Source of the DNA: Zunongwangia endophytica
GTDB lineage: Bacteria; Bacteroidota; Bacteroidia; Flavobacteriales; Flavobacteriaceae
Length of the DNA: 64,000 nucleotides
Direction of reading: 5' to 3'
NCBI RefSeq assembly: GCF_030409505.1
Contig: NZ_JAUFPZ010000002.1
Span: 2,735,501 to 2,799,500 of the forward strand
Numbering within the stretch: the first letter of the stretch is position 1; every line of letters starts with the position of its first letter. Both the position numbers and the translations under genes were made by a program. Under the pieces are notes generated by a model. The model saw nothing but the letters and a program-made list of their open reading frames with translations. It ran no database searches and had not been told where the DNA came from. This document shows, one piece after another, positions 36,035 through 44,817 of this stretch.

Positions 36035-36536
36035 AATACTGGCTTTAGTTTTATATTTAAGACTTTATCTTCTTCAGTCTCGTTATTACATAAGTAAAGA
36101 TTGTGCCCAACTTAATTACAGCACACAAGAGATTGTTTTACAACTACTTACCCTAAAAATTAAAACTTACGGAAATCAATATTTTGTAGAATTTACGAGA
36201 TATTAAGATTCTATTATGTAGAAAATATGCACATAAAATAATTGAAGAAGCATTTCGTTGATTTGATAGATTAAAAAAGAGGCCACCACAGCCTCTTTTA
36301 ATCCGAAAATCTAAATTATCCAACAGTATGAGCTGCTGCGTTAGTTATTTAAAATCCTTCAATAACCCTAACATTTTATCATAATAGCAAAATCGTGCCA
36401 TAACGTTTACGATCTAAAATAAGACACAAACAGCTAATTTTCAGAGCTTAAAACTCTATTTGGGTCCTTTACAAAAACTCAAACTTGTAGAATTCCACAT
36501 AATTAAATTCCACAGGTGTAGAATTTTTACACAGCT
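36035..36536. other. gap with a terminator-like hairpin
   Basis: A hairpin AAAAGAGGC (36275-36283) with GCCTCTTTT (36291-36299) has A-run and T-run flanks and could stop transcription in either direction. Near the arfB end, TGTAGAATTCCACA (36486-36499), AATTCCACA (36506-36514) and GTGTA...TACAC (36516-36532) form a small cluster of related repeats. No gene is seen. Confidence 0.5.
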
Positions 36537-36941
36537 CTATTTTAAAGGATTTTTTCTATTTTGTTTTTTCTCTGATTGAATTTTCTTCTTTCGCAACCTT
36601 TTCAGCTTAGCCATTTTACTAGGCTTTGTTTTTTTTCGCACTTTAGGTGCTTTTGTTCCAGATCTAATCATCGATAAAAACTGGCTTATAACAGCGTCTT
36701 TATTTTTATGCTGACTTCTGGAATTCCCGTTTTGCAGGATAAAAACTTTGTCTTTGGTAATTCTGGTTGCAAAATTTGCGAATATTCGCTCTTTTTGAAT
36801 CTCTGAAAGTGATTGAGATTTCTCTATATCAAAATATAACTCGACTTTAGAAGCTGTTTTATTAACGTGCTGCCCACCAGGACCGCTACTTTTTACAGCT
36901 CTAAAGTCGAGTTCTTTTATTAATTCTTCTTCGTTTATCAT
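36537..36941 (-). CDS. arfB: ribosome rescue peptidyl-tRNA hydrolase ArfB
   Basis: 134 residues. The release-factor-like GGQ motif is in SSGPGGQHVNKTASKVEL. A basic C-terminal tail (KVRKKTKPSKMAKLKRLRKKK) is what enters the empty mRNA channel of stalled ribosomes. With no stop-codon recognition domain and this length, it is ArfB (YaeJ) and not RF1/RF2. Its ATG overlaps the stop of the DUF4301 gene by 4 bases. Confidence 0.93.
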   Translation of the reverse strand: MINEEELIKELDFRAVKSSGPGGQHVNKTASKVELYFDIEKSQSLSEIQKERIFANFATRITKDKVFILQNGNSRSQHKNKDAVISQFLSMIRSGTKAPKVRKKTKPSKMAKLKRLRKKKIQSEKKQNRKNPLK

Positions 36942-38473
36942 TCAGCAGTCTGGTGACTTTCTTTTAGAAGGTCTGCTACTGTCTTCACTGGATTAAATGT
37001 CGTTACAGGCACTTCTACAAAAACGGTATTCCACTTCGCCATCGCACCATTCCATAAACCTGGACGCTCTAAAGCTTTTAAAGGCTTACCATCCTTAGTT
37101 TTGTTAGCAACAAAACTCATGTTAGGATCTACAAATTTCTCAAGATCATAAGTATTACCATCTGGTTTCTTTACGCTGCAAACAATATCCACCGGATTGA
37201 AGTGTGTAGAATCGTTTACAATTTTCACTTGCTCTGGATTATCCTCATCAATTTGCGCTCCTTCAATAATCTGAAGCGAAATTTCATCTTCTTCATCTTT
37301 TACCAAAAATGGACCTCCACCAGGTTCTCCTTCATTTTTAACCATACCGCCAATACGCAATGGTCGATCTAATTTTTCAATTAATTCTGAAGCAGACTCA
37401 GATCCTGTTAGCGACTTTACAAACAATTGGTTCATTAAGAAGTCTGATGCTGCTTTTAGATCCTCGTCTGAAGGATTTCCCTGAAGTTTACTTATCAAAC
37501 CGAAAGTTTTATCTCTCAATTCCAACAACTTACCGGCAAGCATTTTTTTGTAATCCACAACGTCTCCCAAGTTATCCCAGGTTACGACGTTATCGATATT
37601 TTTCACAAAAATCAAATCTGCATCTTGCTGATTTAAATTATCGATGAGTGCTCCATGACCACCTGGTCGGAAAAACATTTTACCTTCCTCTGTTCTAAAA
37701 GGTGCATTCTCATCGTCTACTGCAATTGTATCTGTTTTTGGATCTTGGTACGAGTAAGAAATTTCAAATTTTAGATTTGTTTTCTCTTCAACTCTTTGCT
37801 TAATCTTATTAAATTCTGCTTCAAATTTCTCTTTATCGCCCTGCCCAACGGTAAAATGTGATTTTACTAAACCTTTACTATCGGCGTACTTTGCTGCTTC
37901 ATATAAATGCTCTTCAAAAGCAGTAACCACAATGTCGTCGTATTTATGAAATGGCACCAAGCCTTTTGGAAGATCACTTAGTCCAAGACCTTTACTGTAT
38001 AAAACATTTTCAGCAATAATCTTTTTTTGCGCATCATTACTTAGATCATCAAAATGATCATGATCAGCTTTAGCCTTTTCTATAGCATCTTTATAAAAAG
38101 GAAGGTTTTCTATAGAATTGAAGAAAAGCTGCAAACTAGAATCTCCTTTTTTATCCAGATAATCACGTAATTCTTCTTTATCTGGATCGAAATCTGAAAC
38201 AAAATTGTGTAATGCTTTAAACATTCTTGTCGCTGCACCAGATGCGGGAACAAATTTTAAAAGATCTAATTCGTCCTTTTTATGTTCAAAGTCCTTTATA
38301 TATTTTGTTCGTTGCTCGTCTGATATTTCAGAAATACCATTTCCTATGGTTGCTGCTTCCTGAATGTCAACTTTTATATTTCCTCGCTCAAAAATAGCGA
38401 TTTGACGTTCTACTTCTTCCGTGGTTAATCCCTTATCCTGAATTTGCAGGAGATCTGATTCGTTAAATTTCAC
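36938..38473 (-). CDS. DUF4301-family protein
   Basis: 511 residues from a GTG at 38473. The N-terminal region has LDLLKFVPASGAATRMFKAL; the A-S-G-A-A-T-R-M turn looks like the G-x-G-T-R-M loop of sugar nucleotidyltransferases. Later blocks are GHGALIDNLNQQDADLIFVKNIDN and PLRIGGMVKNEGEPGGGPF, both strongly conserved in this family. An NDP-sugar or related nucleotidyl-transfer role is possible, but no function is established to my knowledge. It is translationally coupled to arfB. Confidence 0.82.
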   Translation of the reverse strand: MKFNESDLLQIQDKGLTTEEVERQIAIFERGNIKVDIQEAATIGNGISEISDEQRTKYIKDFEHKKDELDLLKFVPASGAATRMFKALHNFVSDFDPDKEELRDYLDKKGDSSLQLFFNSIENLPFYKDAIEKAKADHDHFDDLSNDAQKKIIAENVLYSKGLGLSDLPKGLVPFHKYDDIVVTAFEEHLYEAAKYADSKGLVKSHFTVGQGDKEKFEAEFNKIKQRVEEKTNLKFEISYSYQDPKTDTIAVDDENAPFRTEEGKMFFRPGGHGALIDNLNQQDADLIFVKNIDNVVTWDNLGDVVDYKKMLAGKLLELRDKTFGLISKLQGNPSDEDLKAASDFLMNQLFVKSLTGSESASELIEKLDRPLRIGGMVKNEGEPGGGPFLVKDEEDEISLQIIEGAQIDEDNPEQVKIVNDSTHFNPVDIVCSVKKPDGNTYDLEKFVDPNMSFVANKTKDGKPLKALERPGLWNGAMAKWNTVFVEVPVTTFNPVKTVADLLKESHQTAE

Positions 38474-38906
38474 AGTTTTAGTTAGTTTTTGTTAGTTACT
38501 ATTTTTCTATAATTTTAGAACAGACATTAAAAAATGCTGTAAATAAAAATTTTAAGTATTGTTCAATATTATTTAAGAAACGTATAAATCTGAAGAACAT
38601 CGCTTCTCTTTCTTTGGAATTTCCATGACCCATCGAATGCTCAAGACATGTGAATATACGCCAAAAAATAGAAATTATCGGTGCTGTTTAACGGATATTT
38701 AGTTATTTATCCTTAAAACAAACATTTCATAAACTTGCAAATCAACAATCTACGAAAAAGCTTAATTTATCTCGCTAATAGAAGCTCCAATTGAAATTAA
38801 CAAAGTATTTTCAATTAATTAGAAGTTTTGATCATTTCTAATCCAAATCTATTATGTAAAATAATTGGATTTGCTAATCAATATTTCTAAAAGGAAGCAA
38901 CCTAAA
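38474..38906. other. gene-free gap, nothing recognised
   Basis: AT-rich stretch between the DUF4301 gene and pnuC. I see no open frame with family features and no strong hairpin. Confidence 0.5.
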
Positions 38907-39539
38907 TTAGCTCTTAACATGCCCATTATTAAGATTATTTTTCCAGACTCTATAACCTTGTATTGCCATAAAAGTGAAAATAAGGTATTGCAGTGCTAAC
39001 ATTCCCAAACCTCGATGCGCATAAAGCGGAACAGTGATAAGGTCTGCAAAAATCCAAAGTGTCCAGTTCTCCAATTTCTTAATAGCCATATACCACATCG
39101 CCGTAAAGAACACTCCTGAGGTAAATATGTCGATATAATTTTCGGTTTCAATTTCTCTTCCAAAGGCTTTATAAACGCCGTAAGTAACCAGCATGGTTAG
39201 TAGAAATAAACCAAAACCGATTATTTTTTCTTTCGTATTTGTTCGAGAAATAGGAACTACTGGTACGCCATCTTTTTTTCTAGCCCAATTTATCCAACCA
39301 TAAATACTCATTACCGAATAATAGAAATTCATCATCATATCTCCGTAATATTCCGCAATAAATAATAAGTAAACCGTAATTACAGTTGCGACAAGACCTG
39401 TGGGATAAACAAGGATATTTTCTTTTTTCGAAAAATAAACGCTTAGAATACCAAAAACGAAGACTATTGCTTCCAAAATAATATTGAAAGTTGAAGCTCC
39501 TCTATAATAATCTAAAAAGAAATCTGAGATCTGATCCAT
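38907..39539 (-). CDS. pnuC: PnuC-family nicotinamide riboside (or related vitamin) transporter
   Basis: 210 residues with seven membrane segments. The PnuC core SVMSIYGWINWARKK gives the W-x-x-W pair that sandwiches the nicotinamide ring. N-terminal LEAIVFVFGILSVYFSKKEN and C-terminal W-x-x-x-D-L-I-T-V-P-L-Y match the family. PnuC imports nicotinamide riboside for NAD synthesis. In Bacteroidota a close relative (PnuT) imports thiamin, but those genes sit behind TPP riboswitches, and I see none upstream of this one. It is monocistronic. Confidence 0.88.
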   Translation of the reverse strand: MDQISDFFLDYYRGASTFNIILEAIVFVFGILSVYFSKKENILVYPTGLVATVITVYLLFIAEYYGDMMMNFYYSVMSIYGWINWARKKDGVPVVPISRTNTKEKIIGFGLFLLTMLVTYGVYKAFGREIETENYIDIFTSGVFFTAMWYMAIKKLENWTLWIFADLITVPLYAHRGLGMLALQYLIFTFMAIQGYRVWKNNLNNGHVKS

Positions 39540-39719
39540 ACAGGTTTAATCTGATAATATAAGTTCTAGAAATTTCAATCCCGAATTCCTAAACTTTGGA
39601 AAATGGCATTAAAACATTCCTGTTATTCGTGACAATATATTTTGTTCTTAACGCCAAAAATAAGAATAATAAATTCTACGGAACGCCTGACTTTAGCGAG
39701 AAAATTCTTACTTTTTGAT

Positions 39720-40082
39720 TTATACTACCGAACGATTTTGGGTAATTTCTTCCATATTCTCATTTGCCCATTGTACCAAACTATGAAGTTTCGGGAGTAA
39801 GCTTAAACCAAGATTCGTTAATTTGTACTCCACTTTTGGCGGAATTTGAGCGTAAACTTTCCTAGAGATCAATCCATCGGCTTCCAGCTTCTTCAGTGTG
39901 ACAGTGAGCATTTTCTGGGAAATAGTTCCTATTTTTTTCTGAAGTTCATTAAAACGTAGTGTTTCCTGCTCTCCTAATATTAAAATGACCAGCGTAGACC
40001 ACTTATCCCCAAAACGGTCTAAAATATTCCGAACGGGGCAATTTTCAGCTTCCGTATAATTTATTTCTTTTTCTTCTGCCAT
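39720..40082 (-). CDS. HxlR-family transcriptional regulator
   Basis: 120 residues from the ATG at 40082; the open frame goes on to 40130 but the added residues are not like the family. The winged helix has CPVRNILDRFGDKWSTLVILIL, then LRFNELQKKIGTISQKMLTVTLKKLEADGL, typical of HxlR. The cysteine before P-V (CPV) is the residue that senses quinones, aldehydes or oxidants in YodB, HypR and QorR. It is divergent from an NmrA/QorB-like oxidoreductase, its likely target. Confidence 0.9.
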   Translation of the reverse strand: MAEEKEINYTEAENCPVRNILDRFGDKWSTLVILILGEQETLRFNELQKKIGTISQKMLTVTLKKLEADGLISRKVYAQIPPKVEYKLTNLGLSLLPKLHSLVQWANENMEEITQNRSVV

Positions 40083-40103
40083 AACAAACTGATTATCAAC
40101 ATT

Positions 40104-40187
40104 AGTTACTCTGTAGTAACTTAATTGCAAACTCGAAACTTCTTGATTATTCGTTTCACTTTAATTACCTTTACTTACCAAAAGTAA
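40104..40187. promoter_or_regulatory. divergent promoter region with two candidate HxlR operators
   Basis: AGTTACT-CTGT-AGTAACT (40104-40121) is a perfect 7-bp inverted repeat, and TTACTT-N5-AAGTAA (40171-40187) is a second with the same core. Between them TACCTTTA (40166-40173) is a weak -7 box for the oxidoreductase gene. Two copies of the same palindrome between regulator and target fit a dimer operator. Confidence 0.6.
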
Positions 40188-40219
40188 CTAAATATCTATT
40201 AGTAATTAAAAATATTGAA

Positions 40220-41107
40220 ATGAAAAAGACATTAATAACCGGAGCAACCGGAAGTTTAGGGCAGCTCGTCGTTAAAAATCTATTAGCCAATACAGAAGCG
40301 AACAACATTGCCGTACTGGTTAGAGATACTGAGAAAGACATTGTAAAAGAATATAAATCTCAAGGTTTAGGGATTAGAGTAGCCGACTATGATAACCCGG
40401 CAAATTTAGAAGAAGCTTTAAAAGATTTCGAGCAGGTCTATCTAATTTCAGGTAGCGATTTAGGCGCGCGTTTAAAACAACATGAAAATGTAATCGCTGC
40501 AGCCAAAGTTAATGACGTTAAGCATATTTTTTACACCAGCACAGTAAGAAAGACGGAATCTTCTGATGCACCATTAGATCCGGTTGTTAGCAGCCATTTG
40601 CAAACCGAAAAACTATTAATAGACTCTGGTTTAAAGTACACCATTTTACGCCATAATTTATATAGCGATGTAGTACCAATGTTTATTGGCGATAAAGAGC
40701 AACTTCTAAAAACGAAGTCTATTTATCTTCCTACTGAAAACGGAAAAGTTTCTTATGTACCAAGAGAAGATTTTGCTGAAGCTGAGGCGAAAATGCTAAT
40801 ATCACCGCAGGATCATGGCAATAAAATATATGAATTCAACGGAAATGAAAAAGTTTCTTACGCAGAGATTAGCGAGATTTTAACTGAAATTCTTGGCGAA
40901 AAAATCGCTTATGTTTCCCCTTCAGTTGAAGAATTTGAATCCCAAATGAAAGAAGCTGGTTTACCCAACGAAATTGTTGGAATGCTTAGTATGTTTAGCC
41001 AGGGAGTTGCGAACGGTGAATTCGATTTTGACAACACTGATCTTGAAAAAATTCTTGGTAGAAAAACAAAAACTATGAAACAGTTTTTAACTGAAGTTTA
41101 CGCATAA
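40220..41107 (+). CDS. NmrA-like NAD(P)-dependent oxidoreductase (QorB-like)
   Basis: 295 residues. The Rossmann motif is LITGATGSLGQLVVKNLL. The rest follows the atypical SDR branch of NmrA/QorB: EQVYLISGS, HIFYTSTVRK, LKYTILRHNLYSDV, GKVSYVPREDFAEAEA. The usual catalytic Tyr-x-x-x-Lys of classical SDRs is not visible. These enzymes often reduce quinones. It is divergent from an HxlR regulator with palindromes between, the usual layout for quinone or electrophile response. Confidence 0.88.
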   Translation: MKKTLITGATGSLGQLVVKNLLANTEANNIAVLVRDTEKDIVKEYKSQGLGIRVADYDNPANLEEALKDFEQVYLISGSDLGARLKQHENVIAAAKVNDVKHIFYTSTVRKTESSDAPLDPVVSSHLQTEKLLIDSGLKYTILRHNLYSDVVPMFIGDKEQLLKTKSIYLPTENGKVSYVPREDFAEAEAKMLISPQDHGNKIYEFNGNEKVSYAEISEILTEILGEKIAYVSPSVEEFESQMKEAGLPNEIVGMLSMFSQGVANGEFDFDNTDLEKILGRKTKTMKQFLTEVYA

Positions 41108-41108
41108 T

Positions 41109-41280
41109 TAGTAGTGAGTATTTAGTAGTGAGACATTAGATTTGATACAATTAGCGCAGGTGTTGATTTTAAATTTAAAATAAGAAGTAATTGTTTTCAA
41201 TTTTATTCAATATAGCTGAAATATTCTCTACATTCTAATTTCTCACTACTCAGTACTCAATTCTCAATACTAACTACTAC
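41109..41280. repeat. imperfect inverted repeat built from TAGTAGTGAG units
   Basis: The left arm (41109-41133) carries TAGTAGTGAG twice. The right arm (41240-41280) carries CTCACTACT, CAGTACTCAATTCTCAATACT and AACTACTA, which is the same unit family in reverse orientation. The arms sit directly after the oxidoreductase stop and directly before the GGGP synthase stop, so they flank a convergent gene end and may fold as a shared terminator. Confidence 0.55.
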
Positions 41281-41283
41281 TTC

Positions 41284-41991
41284 TTAATCCTCAAATTCGC
41301 CATTTTCGAAGGCTGTTCCAATAACCACCAAATCGGCTCCTGCATTATAGACTTTTTGAAGTTGCTTGTTGCTTCTAATGCCACCTCCAACGATAATTGG
41401 AATCTTTAGATCTTTTTTTACCTCCGCAATCACTTTTTCACTTACTGGAAAAACGGCTCCACTACCCGCTTCTAAATAAATTAATTGTTTTCCCATCATT
41501 TGTCCGGCAAGTGCGGTATGACTAATAAGCTGAATTTCTTCCTGAGGAATTGGTTTGGTTTTACTCACCCTCGCCACGGCACTTTTACTACCGCCATCCA
41601 ATAAAAGATAACCCGTTGGCATAATTTCTAAGTCAGAATTCAGCAATTTTGGTACTGCTTTTATATGCTGCTCGATAAGATATTCAGGGTTACGCCCAGA
41701 AAGTAAACTCAGCAATAAAATTCCGTCTGCTTTTTCAGTAATCTGATCTTTGTCTCCGGGAAATAGAATTATCGGTAAGCTGGTCTTGGATTTTATAAAC
41801 GACACACACACTTCAGTTTGTATTGTCGTTGCTGTACTTCCTCCAACGAAAATATGGGTCGTTATTTCAGGTATATTCTGAAGAAATTCCGTGTATTTTT
41901 CCGCAGAAAACTTTTCAGGATCAATTAAAACCGCTAGTAATTTTTTGTTGAATTTGGATGCTTGTTTTATTGCATCTAAAATTTGAGGCAT
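41284..41991 (-). CDS. geranylgeranylglyceryl phosphate synthase family protein
   Basis: 235 residues, a TIM barrel. Key segments are AVLIDPEKF near the N-terminus (Asp for Mg), HIFVGGSTAT, LPIILFPGDKDQI, MPTGYLLLDGGS, YLEAGSGA and the phosphate-binding IIVGGGIRSNKQL. It joins a polyprenyl diphosphate to glycerol-1-phosphate. Archaea use it for ether lipids; Bacteroidota carry an active homologue whose product is less clear. It is 5 bases from a phosphopantetheinyl transferase gene on the same strand, so the two are co-transcribed. Confidence 0.92.
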   Translation of the reverse strand: MPQILDAIKQASKFNKKLLAVLIDPEKFSAEKYTEFLQNIPEITTHIFVGGSTATTIQTEVCVSFIKSKTSLPIILFPGDKDQITEKADGILLLSLLSGRNPEYLIEQHIKAVPKLLNSDLEIMPTGYLLLDGGSKSAVARVSKTKPIPQEEIQLISHTALAGQMMGKQLIYLEAGSGAVFPVSEKVIAEVKKDLKIPIIVGGGIRSNKQLQKVYNAGADLVVIGTAFENGEFED

Positions 41992-41996
41992 TAATC

Positions 41997-42629
41997 TTAG
42001 TTTAGTAAGAAAGTATAAACACAGGTGAATCCTTCAAACTCCAGAAACTCCAGTTCGTACTCCGTTTTTTCGGCTTCAAAAGTAACAGTTCCGGTGGTAT
42101 TTGCTTCTTCAAAATCAAAATCTTTAATATAAATATGCTGCAAAAAGCCTAATCCCGGCTGCGCATGTACTTTATAAATAGATTCTTTAGCACCCCAAAC
42201 AATGGTAAGTTTACGCATTATAGCTTCTTCGTTTGGGAGCGTATGATATTCTTTAAGTGGCGTAAATTTATTAGCAATCTTTAGAATTTTATCGCGTTGC
42301 TTTTCGATATCGATCCCCACCGGCTGGTCGCTCACAATTATACCGGTAAAATTGAAAGAATGGGTTATAGAAATATACTTATTGTCACTTAAATGAGGTT
42401 TCCCCAAATCGTCGTACCAAAGATCTTGATCTACATAACCCGCCTCTGCCATTAAGTGCCGAATACTCATAAAACCGCGACGATGAATTTCAGATTTCAT
42501 ACCTGAAACTCTTTTTTCGCAATGCTCGGTTAATTTAATCCCTTCGCTAAGCCACTCAAAAGACTCTTCCACCTTCCAAATGAAGACTTTAGTTCCTTCT
42601 CGTGGTGTTATTGTTTTGAAAAGAGGCAT
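41997..42629 (-). CDS. 4'-phosphopantetheinyl transferase superfamily protein
   Basis: 210 residues, the Sfp-type length. Motifs are SITHSFNFTGI (core P2), PVGIDIEKQRDK with the Mg-binding Asp, and VWGAKESIYKV with the W-x-x-K-E-x-x-x-K pattern. It transfers phosphopantetheine from CoA to carrier proteins. The carrier is not known, as none is near. It is the first gene of the pair with GGGP synthase and diverges from ahcY. Confidence 0.92.
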   Translation of the reverse strand: MPLFKTITPREGTKVFIWKVEESFEWLSEGIKLTEHCEKRVSGMKSEIHRRGFMSIRHLMAEAGYVDQDLWYDDLGKPHLSDNKYISITHSFNFTGIIVSDQPVGIDIEKQRDKILKIANKFTPLKEYHTLPNEEAIMRKLTIVWGAKESIYKVHAQPGLGFLQHIYIKDFDFEEANTTGTVTFEAEKTEYELEFLEFEGFTCVYTFLLN

Positions 42630-42650
42630 GCCGGTTTATTAAATATTAGT

Positions 42651-42658
42651 TACTTTTG
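42651..42658 (+). promoter_or_regulatory. -7 box of ahcY
   Basis: TACTTTTG matches TAnnTTTG, 35 bases before the ahcY ATG. A -33 box is not clear because this region overlaps the start of the divergent gene. Confidence 0.55.
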
Positions 42659-42693
42659 CGCTGTAATATTAGAGAATAATCAAATATAATAAT

Positions 42694-44010
42694 ATGTCTA
42701 CGAATACAGTGCCTTACACGGCGTATAAAGTTAAAGATATTTCCCTTGCTGCATGGGGGCGTAAAGAGATTGAACTGGCAGAAGCTGAAATGCCTGGATT
42801 GATGTCGCTTCGTGAAGAATATAAAGATGAGCAACCGCTTAAAGGTGCGCGTATCGCAGGTTGTTTGCATATGACGATACAAACTGCTGTACTTATTGAA
42901 ACACTTATTGCTCTTGGTGCTGAAGTAACCTGGAGTTCTTGTAATATTTTCTCTACTCAAGATCAGGCGGCAGCTGCAATTGCTGATGCTGGTATTCCTG
43001 TTTACGCTTGGAAAGGTATGACGGAAGAGGAATTTGACTGGTGTATTGAGCAAACTCTTTTCTTTGGTGAAGATCGTAAGCCATTAAACATGATTCTTGA
43101 TGATGGTGGGGATTTAACCAATATGGTTTTAGATAAGTATCCTGAACTTGCTAAAGATGTAAAAGGACTTTCTGAAGAAACTACAACGGGAGTTCACCGT
43201 CTTTACGAGCGTATGAAAAACGGAACACTTCCTATGCCGGCGATTAATGTAAACGACTCGGTTACTAAATCGAAATTCGATAATAAATTTGGATGTCGCG
43301 AAAGTGCTGTAGACGCTATTCGTCGTGCTACCGATGTAATGCTAGCCGGTAAACGTGTTGTCGTTTGCGGTTATGGTGATGTTGGAAAAGGAACCGCGGC
43401 TTCTTTTAAAGGAACTGGTGCAATTATTACAGTTACTGAAGTTGATCCAATTTGTGCTTTACAAGCAGCAATGGACGGTTTTGAAGTAAAACGTTTAGAA
43501 ACCGTAGTTGAAAAAGCAGATATCGTTATTACAACTACCGGAAATAAAGATATCGTTCGTGGTGAGCACTTCCAGGCCATGAAAGATAAAACCATCGTAT
43601 GTAATATTGGGCATTTTGACAATGAAATCGATGTGGCATGGTTAAATAATAACTACGGAGAAACTAAGGATGAAATTAAACCACAGGTAGATAAATATAC
43701 TGTAGATGGTAAAGATATTATTCTACTTGCTGAAGGTCGTTTAGTAAACCTTGGTTGTGCAACAGGTCACCCAAGTTTTGTAATGAGTAACTCATTTACA
43801 AACCAGACTTTAGCACAAATCGAACTTTGGAATAATACTGATCAGTACGAAAATAAAGTTTATATGCTACCTAAGCATTTAGATGAAAAAGTAGCTGCTC
43901 TTCACTTAGAGAAAATTGGTGTTGAATTAACCGAACTAAGCGAAGACCAAGCTCAATATATTGGTGTTGAAGTTGAAGGACCATTCAAACCTGAATACTA
44001 CAGGTACTAG
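42694..44010 (+). CDS. ahcY: adenosylhomocysteinase
   Basis: 438 residues, the normal length. Substrate-binding segments are [13 protein letters not shown] and [13 protein letters not shown], with the NAD-binding [13 protein letters not shown] near residues 227-240 and the C-terminal KPEYYRY. It splits S-adenosylhomocysteine to adenosine and homocysteine and so removes the inhibitor of methyltransferases. It is a single gene with its own promoter and terminator. Confidence 0.98.
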   Translation: MSTNTVPYTAYKVKDISLAAWGRKEIELAEAEMPGLMSLREEYKDEQPLKGARIAGCLHMTIQTAVLIETLIALGAEVTWSSCNIFSTQDQAAAAIADAGIPVYAWKGMTEEEFDWCIEQTLFFGEDRKPLNMILDDGGDLTNMVLDKYPELAKDVKGLSEETTTGVHRLYERMKNGTLPMPAINVNDSVTKSKFDNKFGCRESAVDAIRRATDVMLAGKRVVVCGYGDVGKGTAASFKGTGAIITVTEVDPICALQAAMDGFEVKRLETVVEKADIVITTTGNKDIVRGEHFQAMKDKTIVCNIGHFDNEIDVAWLNNNYGETKDEIKPQVDKYTVDGKDIILLAEGRLVNLGCATGHPSFVMSNSFTNQTLAQIELWNNTDQYENKVYMLPKHLDEKVAALHLEKIGVELTELSEDQAQYIGVEVEGPFKPEYYRY

Positions 44011-44036
44011 ACTAGAGATTAGAGACTAGAGCAGAT

Positions 44037-44072
44037 TAAAAAATCCCGTTCAGCAATGAGCGGGATTTTTTA
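44037..44072. terminator. terminator after ahcY
   Basis: Stem AAATCCCG-TTC with GAG-CGGGATTT, then TTTTT. It also ends close to the convergent lipoprotein gene at 44082 and may serve both. Confidence 0.85.
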
Positions 44073-44081
44073 ATTCTAAAA

Positions 44082-44540
44082 TTATTTTATTCTCTTAAAA
44101 TACAATAAAGGTCCATCACATTCAGGAGAACCACCCTGCAGCTCTACAGTTTCCGTATTAAAATACAATTGTTCTTTATCACTTTCAGCTAAACATGAGT
44201 CTACCGCTCCACCTTTTTTAGTATAAGTTAAGTAAAACCACCATCGTCCCTGATCATCCTCCACTAGCTCGTAGACCCCTTCACCAATGTAAGTTTCTTG
44301 ATCTAGTATCACCTTCTTGACGAATATTTGATCTTTATTAAACTTATAAACTTGGGTAGTTGATAACTCTTCTCCTTCCGAAACTTCTCTATCAAATCCG
44401 CTTATAGACCTTACCAGCTTCCATTCTTGCGGGAACTCGTTAATTTCAAAGTCTTTCGTATAAAATTCTTCTTCATCATCACTACTACATGAGAAGGTGA
44501 AAAGAATGAGCACAATCAAAGACAACCTAAAATTCTTCAT
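44082..44540 (-). CDS. predicted lipoprotein, possibly lipocalin-like
   Basis: 152 residues. Lipobox in LFTFSCSS, then SDDEEE linker. The domain starts EWKLVRSISGFD and has about eight strands ending LLYFKRIK, with YEL-V-E-D-D and a C-x-n-C pair (DSCLAES, PECDG). This is the outline of the small lipocalin-like lipoproteins common in Bacteroidota. Function unknown. Confidence 0.65.
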   Translation of the reverse strand: MKNFRLSLIVLILFTFSCSSDDEEEFYTKDFEINEFPQEWKLVRSISGFDREVSEGEELSTTQVYKFNKDQIFVKKVILDQETYIGEGVYELVEDDQGRWWFYLTYTKKGGAVDSCLAESDKEQLYFNTETVELQGGSPECDGPLLYFKRIK

Positions 44541-44817
44541 TTTGAACTAGTTTCTAATTAGATGCTTAAAATTTCAGAAAGTTGCGTAAGCATTACGAAA
44601 TTCAAAATAGATCAAATCATACAGATATTAACCAACAATAACACAACGTATCAATTAAAATCTTCAAATAAAGTTAAAATAATTTGCTCCGATAATTATT
44701 CTAAACAACCAGTCACGTTAAAAAGGTTTAATAAATCATAATCTCAGGTTAATCCTTAACATTCAGAACAGCACTCTAAACTTAGTTTTTAGTTTAGCGG
44801 CAACAAAAAAACTATTT

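Noticed and set aside
38907-39539. PnuC as the thiamin partner of the TPP-riboswitch receptor
   Set aside because: No TPP-riboswitch blocks are found in the upstream sequence 39540-39719, and the gene is 7.5 kb away on its own.
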